A stretch of DNA of 23,633 nt, taken from a virus. Shown one piece after another: positions 1 to 7,561 of this stretch. The stretch covers positions 1 through 23,633 of the IMG/VR virus record IMGVR_UViG_3300027752_001235; one strand, written 5' to 3'. The position numbers were made by a program, and so were the translations under genes. The notes below the pieces were generated by a model. The model was not told the DNA's origin, made no database searches, and saw nothing but the letters and a program-made list of their open reading frames with translations. Position 1 is the stretch's first letter. Every line of letters begins with the position of its first letter.

Positions 1-611
1 CCAGCTGCTTCCCATGCATTAATGTTAACACCGTAATCATCAATTAATATATTAGGTGCACCATCGTTTGTTTTAGCAAACTGTGGCTTGTCGTGTGTAA
101 TGTGTATATTCTTAGGTGGAAAAAATGCTAGATTCTTTTTAATCCATTCACGCTTATGCGGTTCTGAATTTGGATCATTTGCTAACGGACTTGTACAAAT
201 GTTGTATTCGCCTTTGACTTCTTTAATTAATGACAGTAGTTTTTTTGCTTCTGGAAGTAATGGTAACTTTAACCAAAAGTCATCTGTTGCTCTAATTTTT
301 GCAAGTGCAGGACCAGGGTCTTTAATATCACGGAAACTATCTACACCCATTAGTTTAGCCCAGTCACCAAAAAAGTCTGCAAGTACTCCGTCCATATCTA
401 TATATATTTCAGTAGAAGGATCTAGTTCTCCTAGTTCTTCTGTAAAGTTTTTAAGTTTAAAGTTTTCTACAATAAAAGATTTCATCATGTTGATGAAAAC
501 AGCTTCGTTAGCATGTATAGCAGCTTGTTGCTTTTTGCGCTTAGGATGACCTTTGCCGTGGATACCTTTCTTACGCCCGTCACCTTCAATCATTATTTCA
601 GATATTTTCAT
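1..611 (-). CDS. HAD-superfamily 5'(3')-deoxyribonucleotidase-like protein (C-terminus outside window)
   Basis: The reading frame starts at 611 and runs off the left edge; about 203 residues are visible. After a basic N-terminal stretch of about 45 residues comes IYIDMDGVLADFF, the DxDG HAD motif I with nucleophile D72 and acid/base D74, followed by FWLKLPLLPEA and a CTSPLAND segment that fits motif II. A later LIDDYGVNINAWEAAG matches the C-terminal acidic motif. The arrangement resembles NT5C-type deoxyribonucleotidases, which remove phosphate from dNMPs. Its start overlaps the upstream stop (ATGA), so it is the sixth and last visible gene of the late operon starting at 4101. The N-terminus MKISEIMIEG resembles a short leader, as in neighbouring genes. 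An alternative start at M43 or M44 would remove the basic extension. Family call is good; substrate is inferred. Confidence 0.82.
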   Translation of the reverse strand, partial: MKISEIMIEGDGRKKGIHGKGHPKRKKQQAAIHANEAVFINMMKSFIVENFKLKNFTEELGELDPSTEIYIDMDGVLADFFGDWAKLMGVDSFRDIKDPGPALAKIRATDDFWLKLPLLPEAKKLLSLIKEVKGEYNICTSPLANDPNSEPHKREWIKKNLAFFPPKNIHITHDKPQFAKTNDGAPNILIDDYGVNINAWEAA

Positions 612-808
612 ATCGCTTTTTCGCCTGTCAACTTAGGTAATGAAAACCATAGTTTAAACCATTCAGGGGTGCCTGGTTTAATATCATGCTGTTTCATTAG
701 CTCGCCTTTTTCATTTCCACTAATACTAATATTGCTGCCTTCCCAAGGAGTATATCCTTTGAATTCATTAATGCCGGCAAGTCTAACAATATCGTCTAGT
801 TCAGTCAT
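608..808 (-). CDS. Conserved-looking 66-residue protein of unknown function
   Basis: A 66-residue product that starts on the stop of the upstream gene (TAATG) and ends overlapping the next start (ATGA), so it is coupled on both sides. It contains ELDDIVRLAGI near the N-terminus. This resembles EFDRIKELAG in the 381-residue protein of the same operon. The rest includes PWEGSNISISG and a Trp/Pro-rich PGTPEWFKLWF segment. No enzymatic motif, signal peptide or membrane segment is visible. The tight coupling on both sides supports a real gene. I do not recognise a named family. Confidence 0.7.
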   Translation of the reverse strand: MTELDDIVRLAGINEFKGYTPWEGSNISISGNEKGELMKQHDIKPGTPEWFKLWFSLPKLTGEKAI

Positions 809-2019
809 TACATTTTAACACAGTTGTCTACAGTCTTGCCACCTTTTTTCTTGGTGCCCATACGCTTGTAGCCTTTCCAGCATACTTTGCCGTCAACGCC
901 TTTTTGTTTTTCTTCGTTAACAGTGCTGTATTGCTTTTGAATTGACTCTGGCATAGCAACAAATCTAGGCTTGTTACATTCTGAACACACTGATTCATTT
1001 GTGCCGTTTACTGCACTATACAGATCTTCTGCAAATTCGCCCACTTTGTCAACAGCATAATGTACGTCTAAACTGTTTGCTAGGTCTATTGCTTTAAACA
1101 CTGCGTCTACTAGTTCTTTATCAGTTAAGTTAGCACTTTCTTTAACTGCTTCATTTGTTCTTTGTAGTGCTTTTGCAACACTAGGATGATCTGCAAGGCC
1201 GGGTGCAATTTTGTTAATCACTTCAACAGCACCTGAATAGTTACCTCCCTTGTATCTTGGGTTGTTTAGAACACCATATGCCATTTTAATTTGTTTATCT
1301 GTAAAGCCCATATTGTCTTTACCTTGCATATCTTCGTCAAACTCTCCATCTTCTCCATCTGGTTCATCGCTTGGTTTAGGATCTTTAACTTTAGATATGC
1401 TATCATCTTTTTGTGAATCAGCCCATGACATAAGTTTCATAATTTTTGCTTGAGGTAATTTTGTTCTCGACTCAAGCTCTTTAATATCTCTTGCTCCGCC
1501 TGGTGCGCCATAACGTGTTAGCTCGTCTCCAACTCTTGACAGTACATTTGATAATGCATCGTCTTTAGTTGTAATTGCTTTGTCCATAAGTATTCTACCA
1601 AGACGTGATAGCTTCGCTCCTTCTGGATGATCGTACGCATCTGTAAGTTTTGCCTTGTCTTTTTCTAATGCGTTTTTGCGTTTAATTAATTCTTTTCTAA
1701 GTTCTGGATCTTTTGAAGTTTCAGGATCTAACTGAATACCTTGTAAGACCTTTGCTTTAGCATCGTAATCATCTTTGTCTTTTGTAGGAGTGTACGATTC
1801 TTTTTTCATTGCGGCAAATCTATCTCTTTGTGCTTTTTTAGCGGCTTCATCTTCATCACGCATCCTTGCAACACCAGCATCTTTATCTGCTTGTGAACGT
1901 TTCATTTGCCCGGGTTTTTTATTTTGCTTACCGATACTCTTGCCACCATTATAAGCGCCAGCTGCTGCCGCTTGGTCTGATGCACTTGATCTAGCTTCAT
2001 TTCTTATTTTATTATTCAT
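808..2019 (-). CDS. Charged, low-complexity late-operon protein with Cys-containing basic tail (possible virion or head protein)
   Basis: The upstream ATG at 2040 is less likely than M8 at 2019, which has AGGGGA about six bases before it; this gives 403 residues. The N-terminal half is rich in Lys, Asp, Ala and Gln and looks disordered or helical. An acidic linker (EPDGEDGEFDEDMQG) precedes a helical segment. GEFAEDLYSAV at about 327-337 nearly repeats GEFADELYSAV in the upstream nucleotidyltransferase. A CSEC pair lies at about 345-348. The last 30 residues (KVCWKGY to NCVKM) form a basic tail with two cysteines, of a type I associate with several marine phage proteins. No catalytic motif is seen. 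A capsid or scaffold role is inferred from the late promoter and composition only. Confidence 0.75.
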   Translation of the reverse strand: MNNKIRNEARSSASDQAAAAGAYNGGKSIGKQNKKPGQMKRSQADKDAGVARMRDEDEAAKKAQRDRFAAMKKESYTPTKDKDDYDAKAKVLQGIQLDPETSKDPELRKELIKRKNALEKDKAKLTDAYDHPEGAKLSRLGRILMDKAITTKDDALSNVLSRVGDELTRYGAPGGARDIKELESRTKLPQAKIMKLMSWADSQKDDSISKVKDPKPSDEPDGEDGEFDEDMQGKDNMGFTDKQIKMAYGVLNNPRYKGGNYSGAVEVINKIAPGLADHPSVAKALQRTNEAVKESANLTDKELVDAVFKAIDLANSLDVHYAVDKVGEFAEDLYSAVNGTNESVCSECNKPRFVAMPESIQKQYSTVNEEKQKGVDGKVCWKGYKRMGTKKKGGKTVDNCVKM

Positions 2020-2626
2020 TGTCTTCCCCTGTGTTTTCATCTTTAATACCTAGTCCTTTTCTTACTGCGCTATAAAGTTCGTCAGCAAATTCACCTGCAC
2101 CAGTATGTTGTGCAAATTTATTTATATCACTATTAGCAGCATCAGCTCTTGCTAGTGTACCACTAATACCTTCTACACCTTCAGCACCATCTTCTCTTTG
2201 ACCGCTGGATTTAAGATCGATTGTTTCAAAATTATAATACCCATGAGGGCCTTCTTTGCCGTTATAATCTTTAAGTAGTTTGCCCATAGCTTCAACTCTA
2301 TCACTACCAGCAACAAATGTTACATGATTATAATTTTGGTCTTCTAACGATACTGCTACTTTAAGAATGGTATTAAGGTTTGTATCTTCAACTACGTTAT
2401 CAGCATATGAAGGATGTATTTTACGAATAAAATTTACTTTAGTAGCATAGTCTAGGGGATCTTTTTTATTATTTTGGGTTTGACTAGTATAGATTTTATA
2501 ATCGCCACCAACACTTTTTAAAGTGTCAAACACTTGTTTATGACCTAAGGTAGGTGGATTAAAACGTCCAAAGCAAAAAGACACATGCTTGTCTCCAGCA
2601 GCTTCAAATAGATCTCTAATTCTCAT
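2012..2626 (-). CDS. HIGH-family nucleotidyltransferase (cytidylyltransferase/NMNAT-like)
   Basis: Starting at the second ATG (2626), which has AGAGA nine bases upstream, the product has 204 residues. GRFNPPTLGH at residues 20-29 is the HxGH-type nucleotide-binding loop with Thr replacing the first His, as in several NMN or cytidylyl transferases. VAGSDRVEAM lies mid-protein, and ISGTLAR at about 154-160 corresponds to the ISSTxxR motif. These enzymes transfer a nucleoside monophosphate from NTP with release of pyrophosphate; the acceptor here cannot be read. The N-terminus MRIRDLFEAAG resembles a T4 capsid-targeting leader (LFE then A). The C-terminal GEFADELYSAV is shared with the next gene. 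It overlaps both neighbours. Fold is clear, substrate unknown. Confidence 0.85.
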   Translation of the reverse strand: MRIRDLFEAAGDKHVSFCFGRFNPPTLGHKQVFDTLKSVGGDYKIYTSQTQNNKKDPLDYATKVNFIRKIHPSYADNVVEDTNLNTILKVAVSLEDQNYNHVTFVAGSDRVEAMGKLLKDYNGKEGPHGYYNFETIDLKSSGQREDGAEGVEGISGTLARADAANSDINKFAQHTGAGEFADELYSAVRKGLGIKDENTGEDNE

Positions 2627-2954
2627 AATCACCATTCTCTATATGTTCGTCTTGTTCCTTAGCCATTGCTCTAGCAAGTGAAATAAGGTTTTCTCTAGTG
2701 AACTTTTCTTCAGGGTTTTGAATATCAAATTTATTGCAGTACATTTCTTTGCACTTTTCTAAAGGTCTAATATAAATTTTATATGCGTTTGGGTGACCTT
2801 TAAATTTTTGATGTTTCTTAATAGCAGGAAATAACACGTTGGTCATTGCTTCGTTGTCATTGTCAATAAAGACTCTTAAGTCGTCATGCCAATTAACTTC
2901 TTCACGTTCGTGTTCTGCTCTACCAATACTTGAGAATAGTTCGTTTAATAACAT
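2616..2954 (-). CDS. Conserved phage protein of unknown function, 112 residues
   Basis: The longest frame starts at 3011, but the ATG at 2954 has AGGAAG about nine bases upstream and begins just after the preceding stop (2956), so it is preferred. The N-terminus MLLNELFSSIGRAEHE recalls the start of T4 Alt (MELITELF) and contains L-N-E, a possible prohead protease site. The remainder contains HDDLRVFIDNDNEAMTN, AIKKHQKF and a Cys pair near KCKEMYCNKF, and ends in an acidic helix. No known catalytic signature is visible. It lies in the late operon between the acidic 381-residue protein and the nucleotidyltransferase. Function unknown. Confidence 0.75.
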   Translation of the reverse strand: MLLNELFSSIGRAEHEREEVNWHDDLRVFIDNDNEAMTNVLFPAIKKHQKFKGHPNAYKIYIRPLEKCKEMYCNKFDIQNPEEKFTRENLISLARAMAKEQDEHIENGDYEN

Positions 2955-2955
2955 A

Positions 2956-4101
2956 TTACCACTTCCTACATGACCAGTAACGTGCTTTAGTACGCGGTCC
3001 TGGATTATCACAGTTGTGTCTTGCTCTAAAGCTCTTGCGTCTTTTTGGATTATTCTTTTTAATGCTCATAGCTTTACCTTTAACACTACTTCCGCCGTGA
3101 CCAAAGTTTACTTTTTTAACATTACCTGTTTTAGGATCTTTAACATAAACTTTAAACTTCTTAACATCACCTTGCATTGGCTTGCCAAGTTTAACTTTGC
3201 GTCCTTGATACTCTGCTTCGTCTATAATTTCATCTTCGTTGAACCACATCTCACCGTACGCTTCGTAGAATGCATCATCGTCATCATATGTTTCATCAAT
3301 ACTTGCACCGGCAAGTTCTTTAATTCTATCAAATTCTTGATTGGTATTTTCTCCCATGCTAAAATCTTTCATTAACATTTCAGCAAAACTTTCTACCCAT
3401 GAATCATCATCTATTGCTTTTAGAAGTGTCTCAATTTTTTCATCAGGAGTATTTCCAGGGATATCTTGTACTGTCACTATCTCTGAGTCGTCATACTGTG
3501 ATGGACTAGTAAACGCTCTAAGTGCTGTAAATTCATCTGCGAATAAAGAATCGTCATTAATTACTTCAATTAACTCTTTCAAAACAACTTCGTCATCATT
3601 TGAACCAATACTTTTTCTATGCAACTCTCTAAATTTATCTAATGCACCCTGTCCAGGTTTGTTTTTATCTTCAGTTGCTTTTACACTCACTGATTCATTA
3701 CCGTCACTATTCATTACCTGATCAATTATTTTTGCGTTATCTTCAAGGTCATCATTGCCTGTAATTGCTTCAAGCTCATCTATACATGCTTTTGTGATTG
3801 GCATCTCATCAATAAATGACATCGGATCGTTTTCAAATTTATCTTCGCCATGTTTTTTTATCATTGCGTCAGCTTCATTAGTTTCAACAAAGTCTGTAGT
3901 GATGCCTGAGTTTAATGCCCACTGCAAATAGCCTTCTGGTAATGTGTCGCCATTGCCACCAATGTATGTGTCAAACGTAGCAATCCACGCACCAATTTTG
4001 TCTCTTATTTCAGATGACACTTCTGTTTCTTCAACAGCAAAAGTTTCTGTATCGATTACAGCACTTTCTAGTAGTTTAAGTTTGTTCAATAGATCCCGCA
4101 T
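2956..4101 (-). CDS. Acidic late protein with basic Cys-rich C-terminal module (possible virion protein)
   Basis: A 381-residue product, first gene of the left-end late operon; ATG at 4101 with AAGGA eight bases upstream. The first 290 residues are very acidic with many D/E runs, including EFDRIKELAG at 256-265. The C-terminal 80 residues switch to a basic module: YQGRKVKLGKP, KKFKVYVKDPKTG, then RRKSFRARHNC and ARYWSCRKW with two conserved-looking Cys. I recall this tail on several marine T4-like phage proteins of unknown role. The N-terminus MRDLLNKLKLLESA fits a short amphipathic leader with LLE before S, like T4 capsid-targeting sequences. It could be a prohead core or internal head protein; this is inference. 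Confidence 0.8.
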   Translation of the reverse strand: MRDLLNKLKLLESAVIDTETFAVEETEVSSEIRDKIGAWIATFDTYIGGNGDTLPEGYLQWALNSGITTDFVETNEADAMIKKHGEDKFENDPMSFIDEMPITKACIDELEAITGNDDLEDNAKIIDQVMNSDGNESVSVKATEDKNKPGQGALDKFRELHRKSIGSNDDEVVLKELIEVINDDSLFADEFTALRAFTSPSQYDDSEIVTVQDIPGNTPDEKIETLLKAIDDDSWVESFAEMLMKDFSMGENTNQEFDRIKELAGASIDETYDDDDAFYEAYGEMWFNEDEIIDEAEYQGRKVKLGKPMQGDVKKFKVYVKDPKTGNVKKVNFGHGGSSVKGKAMSIKKNNPKRRKSFRARHNCDNPGPRTKARYWSCRKW

Positions 4102-4128
4102 AGTATAATCCTTTAATAGAGTTATACT

Positions 4129-4136
4129 GTATTTAG
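4129..4136 (-). promoter_or_regulatory. T4-like late promoter motif (CTAAATAC)
   Basis: Minus strand CTAAATACAGTATAA lies about 28 bases upstream of the start at 4101, in the short gap between two genes. It resembles the T4 late -10 element TATAAATA. The 14 bases TAAATACAGTATAA are identical to those of the motif at 9507-9514. There is no recognisable -35 box, as expected for sliding-clamp-activated late promoters. Confidence 0.55.
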
Positions 4137-4151
4137 CTGTTTAATGCAAAC

Positions 4152-4514
4152 TTAATAGTTATAAAGAACTTGGATAATACGCCCGTCTTGTACATTATGT
4201 CCTACACGTAACCAGATAAATTTACCTGTAAAGGTCTGTGTACCAATGTAATCTGTTGAATCATTAGCAGAGTAGTATGCACTATCTCCACCCCATTCAA
4301 TTACATCTACCCAGTCATTATCACCTGGATCTTCGGCTAATGTTCCCTGGATTTTAATAGTTCCAGTGAAGGCGTTCACTTGATAAGCTACAGTATGTAC
4401 ACCGTCGTTATTACGATGATACCCTGCGCCTTTTGATTTAGACCCGTACGTATACGCTGAGTCGGATACTACCGAATCAATTAGGCCTAATAATTGTCTA
4501 CTCTCATTACTCAT
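4152..4514 (-). CDS. Small beta-rich protein, possible virion component
   Basis: A 120-residue product. After a short polar N-terminus it alternates hydrophobic and polar residues with many Gly, Thr, Tyr and Trp: HTVAYQVNAFTGTIKIQGT, DNDWVDVIEWGGDSAYY, GKFIWLRVGHN, IIQVLYNY. This is typical of a beta-sandwich, and the AFTGTIKIQGTL to FIWLRVG pattern recalls virion-associated beta proteins of marine myophages. It follows the 243-residue gene with a two-base gap and is the last gene before the late promoter at 4129. There is no signal peptide and no catalytic motif. A structural role is inferred from composition only. Confidence 0.65.
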   Translation of the reverse strand: MSNESRQLLGLIDSVVSDSAYTYGSKSKGAGYHRNNDGVHTVAYQVNAFTGTIKIQGTLAEDPGDNDWVDVIEWGGDSAYYSANDSTDYIGTQTFTGKFIWLRVGHNVQDGRIIQVLYNY

Positions 4515-4518
4515 ACTA

Positions 4519-5250
4519 CTATTTACCTGTTTCTACATATTTACAAACTGTGCCTATATTGTCAGAACACCTTAATTTAAGTAACATTAATGTTTGTTCG
4601 TCTTGTACATAGATGTATCTTCGAGTCTGCATATAAGGGCGATTAACATAAAACCATTTTTTAATAGATTCTGTAAATGTAATACGTGGACGTTGTGCTT
4701 CAAAAAAATTGCATAATTTATCTATATCGTCCCATGCTAATTTAGTTGGCCACTTTAAATCAACTCGATAATTATATCGACCATACGGCAATTTATCTAC
4801 AAATATCTCTCTTGTACTATTAAGTAGAATGTCTTCCATACCAGCAGCAGGTTGCGATCTTTGGAGTGTTATATCATTAAATTGCTGGCTTACTTCATTA
4901 TATAAACTAACATCGTTTGTATATACGTCTACACTTTCACCTTCAACTCGAAACGAAAGATCTTTTTTTGGCACTCCAGAAAATAAAGATATAATTTTAG
5001 ACCAAGTTTTGGCGTTGTTGTGTATTGTATTGCCTACTTTTACTCTCCAGTCCATATAGCCTCGATTAGGATCAGGTTGATAATGGCTATGTGGCGGTGG
5101 AACAGAAATAAAGTTAATAATTTGAGCGTATGAAAGCAGCCGAAGAGCGCGAGCTCCCGGCAACTTTAAACTAACTTTATATATAAACTTATTATAAAAT
5201 TTCTTATTGGTTATCTTGGGTTTCTGTAACACTCTTAGTAGCCTCTTCAA
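4519..5250 (-). CDS. Conserved phage protein of unknown function, up to 243 residues
   Basis: The ATG at 5250 makes this gene overlap the end of clpA by 47 bases; a GTG at 5232 is the only other nearby start. The conserved-looking part begins at KKFYNKFIYKVSLKLPG, which lies immediately after the clpA stop. Later segments include PPPHSHYQPDPNRGYMDWRVK, LPYGRYNYRVDLKWP and RRYIYVQDEQTLMLLKLRC. The protein is basic and rich in aromatics, with no Walker, HNH or membrane motif that I can identify. I recall FYNKxxYKV-type proteins in T4-like marine phages, but not a function. Its position after chaperone genes gives no firm clue. Confidence 0.7.
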   Translation of the reverse strand: MKRLLRVLQKPKITNKKFYNKFIYKVSLKLPGARALRLLSYAQIINFISVPPPHSHYQPDPNRGYMDWRVKVGNTIHNNAKTWSKIISLFSGVPKKDLSFRVEGESVDVYTNDVSLYNEVSQQFNDITLQRSQPAAGMEDILLNSTREIFVDKLPYGRYNYRVDLKWPTKLAWDDIDKLCNFFEAQRPRITFTESIKKWFYVNRPYMQTRRYIYVQDEQTLMLLKLRCSDNIGTVCKYVETGK

Positions 5251-7561
5251 TTTTAGCTTTAGCTTCTAACTTTTTTGCTTTACGTTGATCTTTAGTTAAA
5301 GGCTTTGGCATTGGCGTTACTTTAAATTCAGGTGTATCATTTACAATGCTAACAGCAACCTTGCCACCCTCTGCTAAATCACCAAACAGCACTCTTCGAC
5401 TTAGAGGCGTTTTAATATTAGTATCAATAACTCTTGCTAACGGTCTTGCACCCATCTTAGGATTGTAACCTTTCTTTGCTACCCAGTCAACAGCATCTTT
5501 ATCTAATGTAATTAAAATGTTTTTCTCTTTGAGTTGAGTATTAAGTTCAGCAATAAATTTACCAACAATGCTCTTAACAACAGTTTTAGAAAGTTTAGCA
5601 AATTTAACAGTGCCATCAAGTCTATTTCTAAACTCTGGAGCAAAGAACTTTTTAACTGCTTTATCGTCTTCAGTATCTTTTTCATTGTCAGCAAAACCAA
5701 TAAGTTTTGATTCGTTATCAGCAGCACCTAAGTTTGATGTCATAATAAGAATAGTATTACGTCCGTCTGCTTTCTTACCATTTGAGCCTGTAACAAATCC
5801 ATTATCCATAAATTGTAACAAAATATTTGATACATCCTTATGTGCTTTTTCAATTTCGTCTAATAGTAATACTGCATTAGGAGTTTCTTGTAGTTTATTA
5901 ATTAGCTGTCCAGCATCATCATCGTAACCTACGTACCCTGGAGGCGCACCAATTAATCTTGCAACACTATGCTTTTCTTGGTATTCACTCATATCAAATC
6001 TAATAAGTGTCATGCCCATTTTATCAGCAAGTGATTTTGCAGTTTCAGTTTTACCTGTGCCAGTTGGGCCTAAGAATAAAAAGCTACCAATAGGTTTATT
6101 AGGATCTTTCATTCCACTTTGTGCAACAAAGATTTTATCAAGAATAGATTCAACTGCGGTATCTTGTCCAAACACTGCTTTCTTCATAGCAACATCAAGT
6201 CCTGCAAGGTTACCACTTTCTTTTTGTGATACAGTTTCTAAAGGCATACTGATCATTTTAGAAAGTTCAAATGTAACTTGTTCAATATCAACTAACTGAA
6301 CGATGCCTTCATTTTCTTTAGCATCATTAAGTTTGTACCTTGCAGATGCACAATCAATAATATCAATTGCTTTGTCTGGTAATTTCTTATCAGCCATATA
6401 TTTAATTGAAAGATTTACTGCTTGTTGGATAGCATCATCAGTAATTTTAACATTATGATGTTGCTCATAGTACTTGCGTAGTCCTCTAATAATCTTTACA
6501 GTAAGTTCAGGTGTAGGTTCATCAACAGTTACACGTTGGAATCGACGCATTAATGCACGATCCTTTTCAAAGTACTTGCGATACTCTTCCCAAGTAGTTG
6601 AAGCAATAACTTTCATGTTGCCTTTAGTAAGTGCAGGCTTTAACATGTTAGCAAGATCGTTTGAACCTTGTGATGCTGATCCAGCTCCGCTCATCATATG
6701 TGCTTCGTCGATGAACAAAATAATATTACCTTTGCGTTCTAATGCTGTTAATACTGCTTTAATACGTTCTTCAAAGTCGCCTCTATATTTACTACCAGCA
6801 ACTAATGCACTAATATCTAAACTAAACACAAGGTGGTCTTGAATAAACTTAGGAACTTTCTTTTCAAAAATCTTACGTGCAAGGCCTTCTGCAATAGCAG
6901 TTTTACCAACTCCTGGATCACCAACCATTAGTACATTTGCTTTATTACGTCTAGCTAGTACTAATTCAATTTTTTCAATTTCATCATCACGCCCGATAAC
7001 AGGATCAATTACACGCTGTTTAGCTTTCATAGATAAGTTAGTACAGAATTGATTAATAATCCTGTCAAGCTGATCTGGACTCAAATTAACTTCTCCTTCG
7101 TCGCCTTCAAAAAATTCTTCGTTGTTTACGTGATGCTTTTGGAAATGCTGGACAAATTTTTCTTTATTAATTCCGCCTTTTGATAAGAAGTAAAATGCAA
7201 AAGAATTCTTTTCACTCATAACACTAATAATAACATCAGCTGTTTCAATTTGATTACGTCCACTGAATAACACTTGTGTAAAGCATCTATTTAAAACACG
7301 TTCGACTGATGCAGTTTTTTTAGGTACAATTTGTGGATCGTTAGATGTAATATCAGCTAAATTATTTTTTAGATAGTGCTCTAAGTTAGTTTTAATAAAA
7401 TCAACATCGGCACCAAACTCTTGTAGTCCTGCTGCGGTTTCAGTATCACTAAAAATAGCACATACTAAGTGTTCAATAGTAATGTTGGTATGTGTATACT
7501 TTTGTGCAATACTAACTGATGAGTCAAAAATTGCTTGTAGTTGTTTACTAGGTTCAATCAT
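5204..7561 (-). CDS. clpA: ClpA-type AAA+ unfoldase (Clp protease ATP-binding subunit)
   Basis: A 785-residue protein close in length to bacterial ClpA. The N-terminal Clp repeat domain (about 1-150) is followed by AAA module 1, with Walker A GDPGVGKT at 214-221, pore loop KYRGDFEER near 259, and Walker B ILFIDEAH at 281-288. Module 2 has Walker A GPTGTGKT at 498-505, pore loop GYVG at 542-545, Walker B LLLDEIEKAH, and sensor 2 GARPLAR at 704-710. There is no ClpB middle coiled coil. An IGF tripeptide at 621-623, just before FFAPEFRNRLD, matches the loop by which ClpA/ClpX dock on ClpP, so recruitment of host ClpP is likely. The C-terminus carries an extra Lys/Glu-rich tail of about 30 residues. 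Starts four bases into the end of the deformylase gene. Confidence 0.95.
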   Translation of the reverse strand: MIEPSKQLQAIFDSSVSIAQKYTHTNITIEHLVCAIFSDTETAAGLQEFGADVDFIKTNLEHYLKNNLADITSNDPQIVPKKTASVERVLNRCFTQVLFSGRNQIETADVIISVMSEKNSFAFYFLSKGGINKEKFVQHFQKHHVNNEEFFEGDEGEVNLSPDQLDRIINQFCTNLSMKAKQRVIDPVIGRDDEIEKIELVLARRNKANVLMVGDPGVGKTAIAEGLARKIFEKKVPKFIQDHLVFSLDISALVAGSKYRGDFEERIKAVLTALERKGNIILFIDEAHMMSGAGSASQGSNDLANMLKPALTKGNMKVIASTTWEEYRKYFEKDRALMRRFQRVTVDEPTPELTVKIIRGLRKYYEQHHNVKITDDAIQQAVNLSIKYMADKKLPDKAIDIIDCASARYKLNDAKENEGIVQLVDIEQVTFELSKMISMPLETVSQKESGNLAGLDVAMKKAVFGQDTAVESILDKIFVAQSGMKDPNKPIGSFLFLGPTGTGKTETAKSLADKMGMTLIRFDMSEYQEKHSVARLIGAPPGYVGYDDDAGQLINKLQETPNAVLLLDEIEKAHKDVSNILLQFMDNGFVTGSNGKKADGRNTILIMTSNLGAADNESKLIGFADNEKDTEDDKAVKKFFAPEFRNRLDGTVKFAKLSKTVVKSIVGKFIAELNTQLKEKNILITLDKDAVDWVAKKGYNPKMGARPLARVIDTNIKTPLSRRVLFGDLAEGGKVAVSIVNDTPEFKVTPMPKPLTKDQRKAKKLEAKAKIEEATKSVTETQDNQ

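Noticed and set aside
88-549. Plus-strand open frame of 153 residues
   Set aside because: It is antisense to the HAD nucleotidase, has no ribosome site and reads as low-information Ser/Leu/Phe sequence.
2119-2126. Exact T4 late consensus TATAAATA on the minus strand
   Set aside because: It lies in coding sequence of the nucleotidyltransferase, about 100 bases before the next start, and lacks the trailing C of the other sites; probably a chance match in AT-rich codons.
5512-5727. Second minus-strand frame inside clpA
   Set aside because: Leu/Lys-rich shadow in another frame of a clearly conserved gene.
7035-7070. TTGACA-like box in clpA followed by TGTACT
   Set aside because: The -10 is poor and it is in the middle of the gene with no downstream start nearby.
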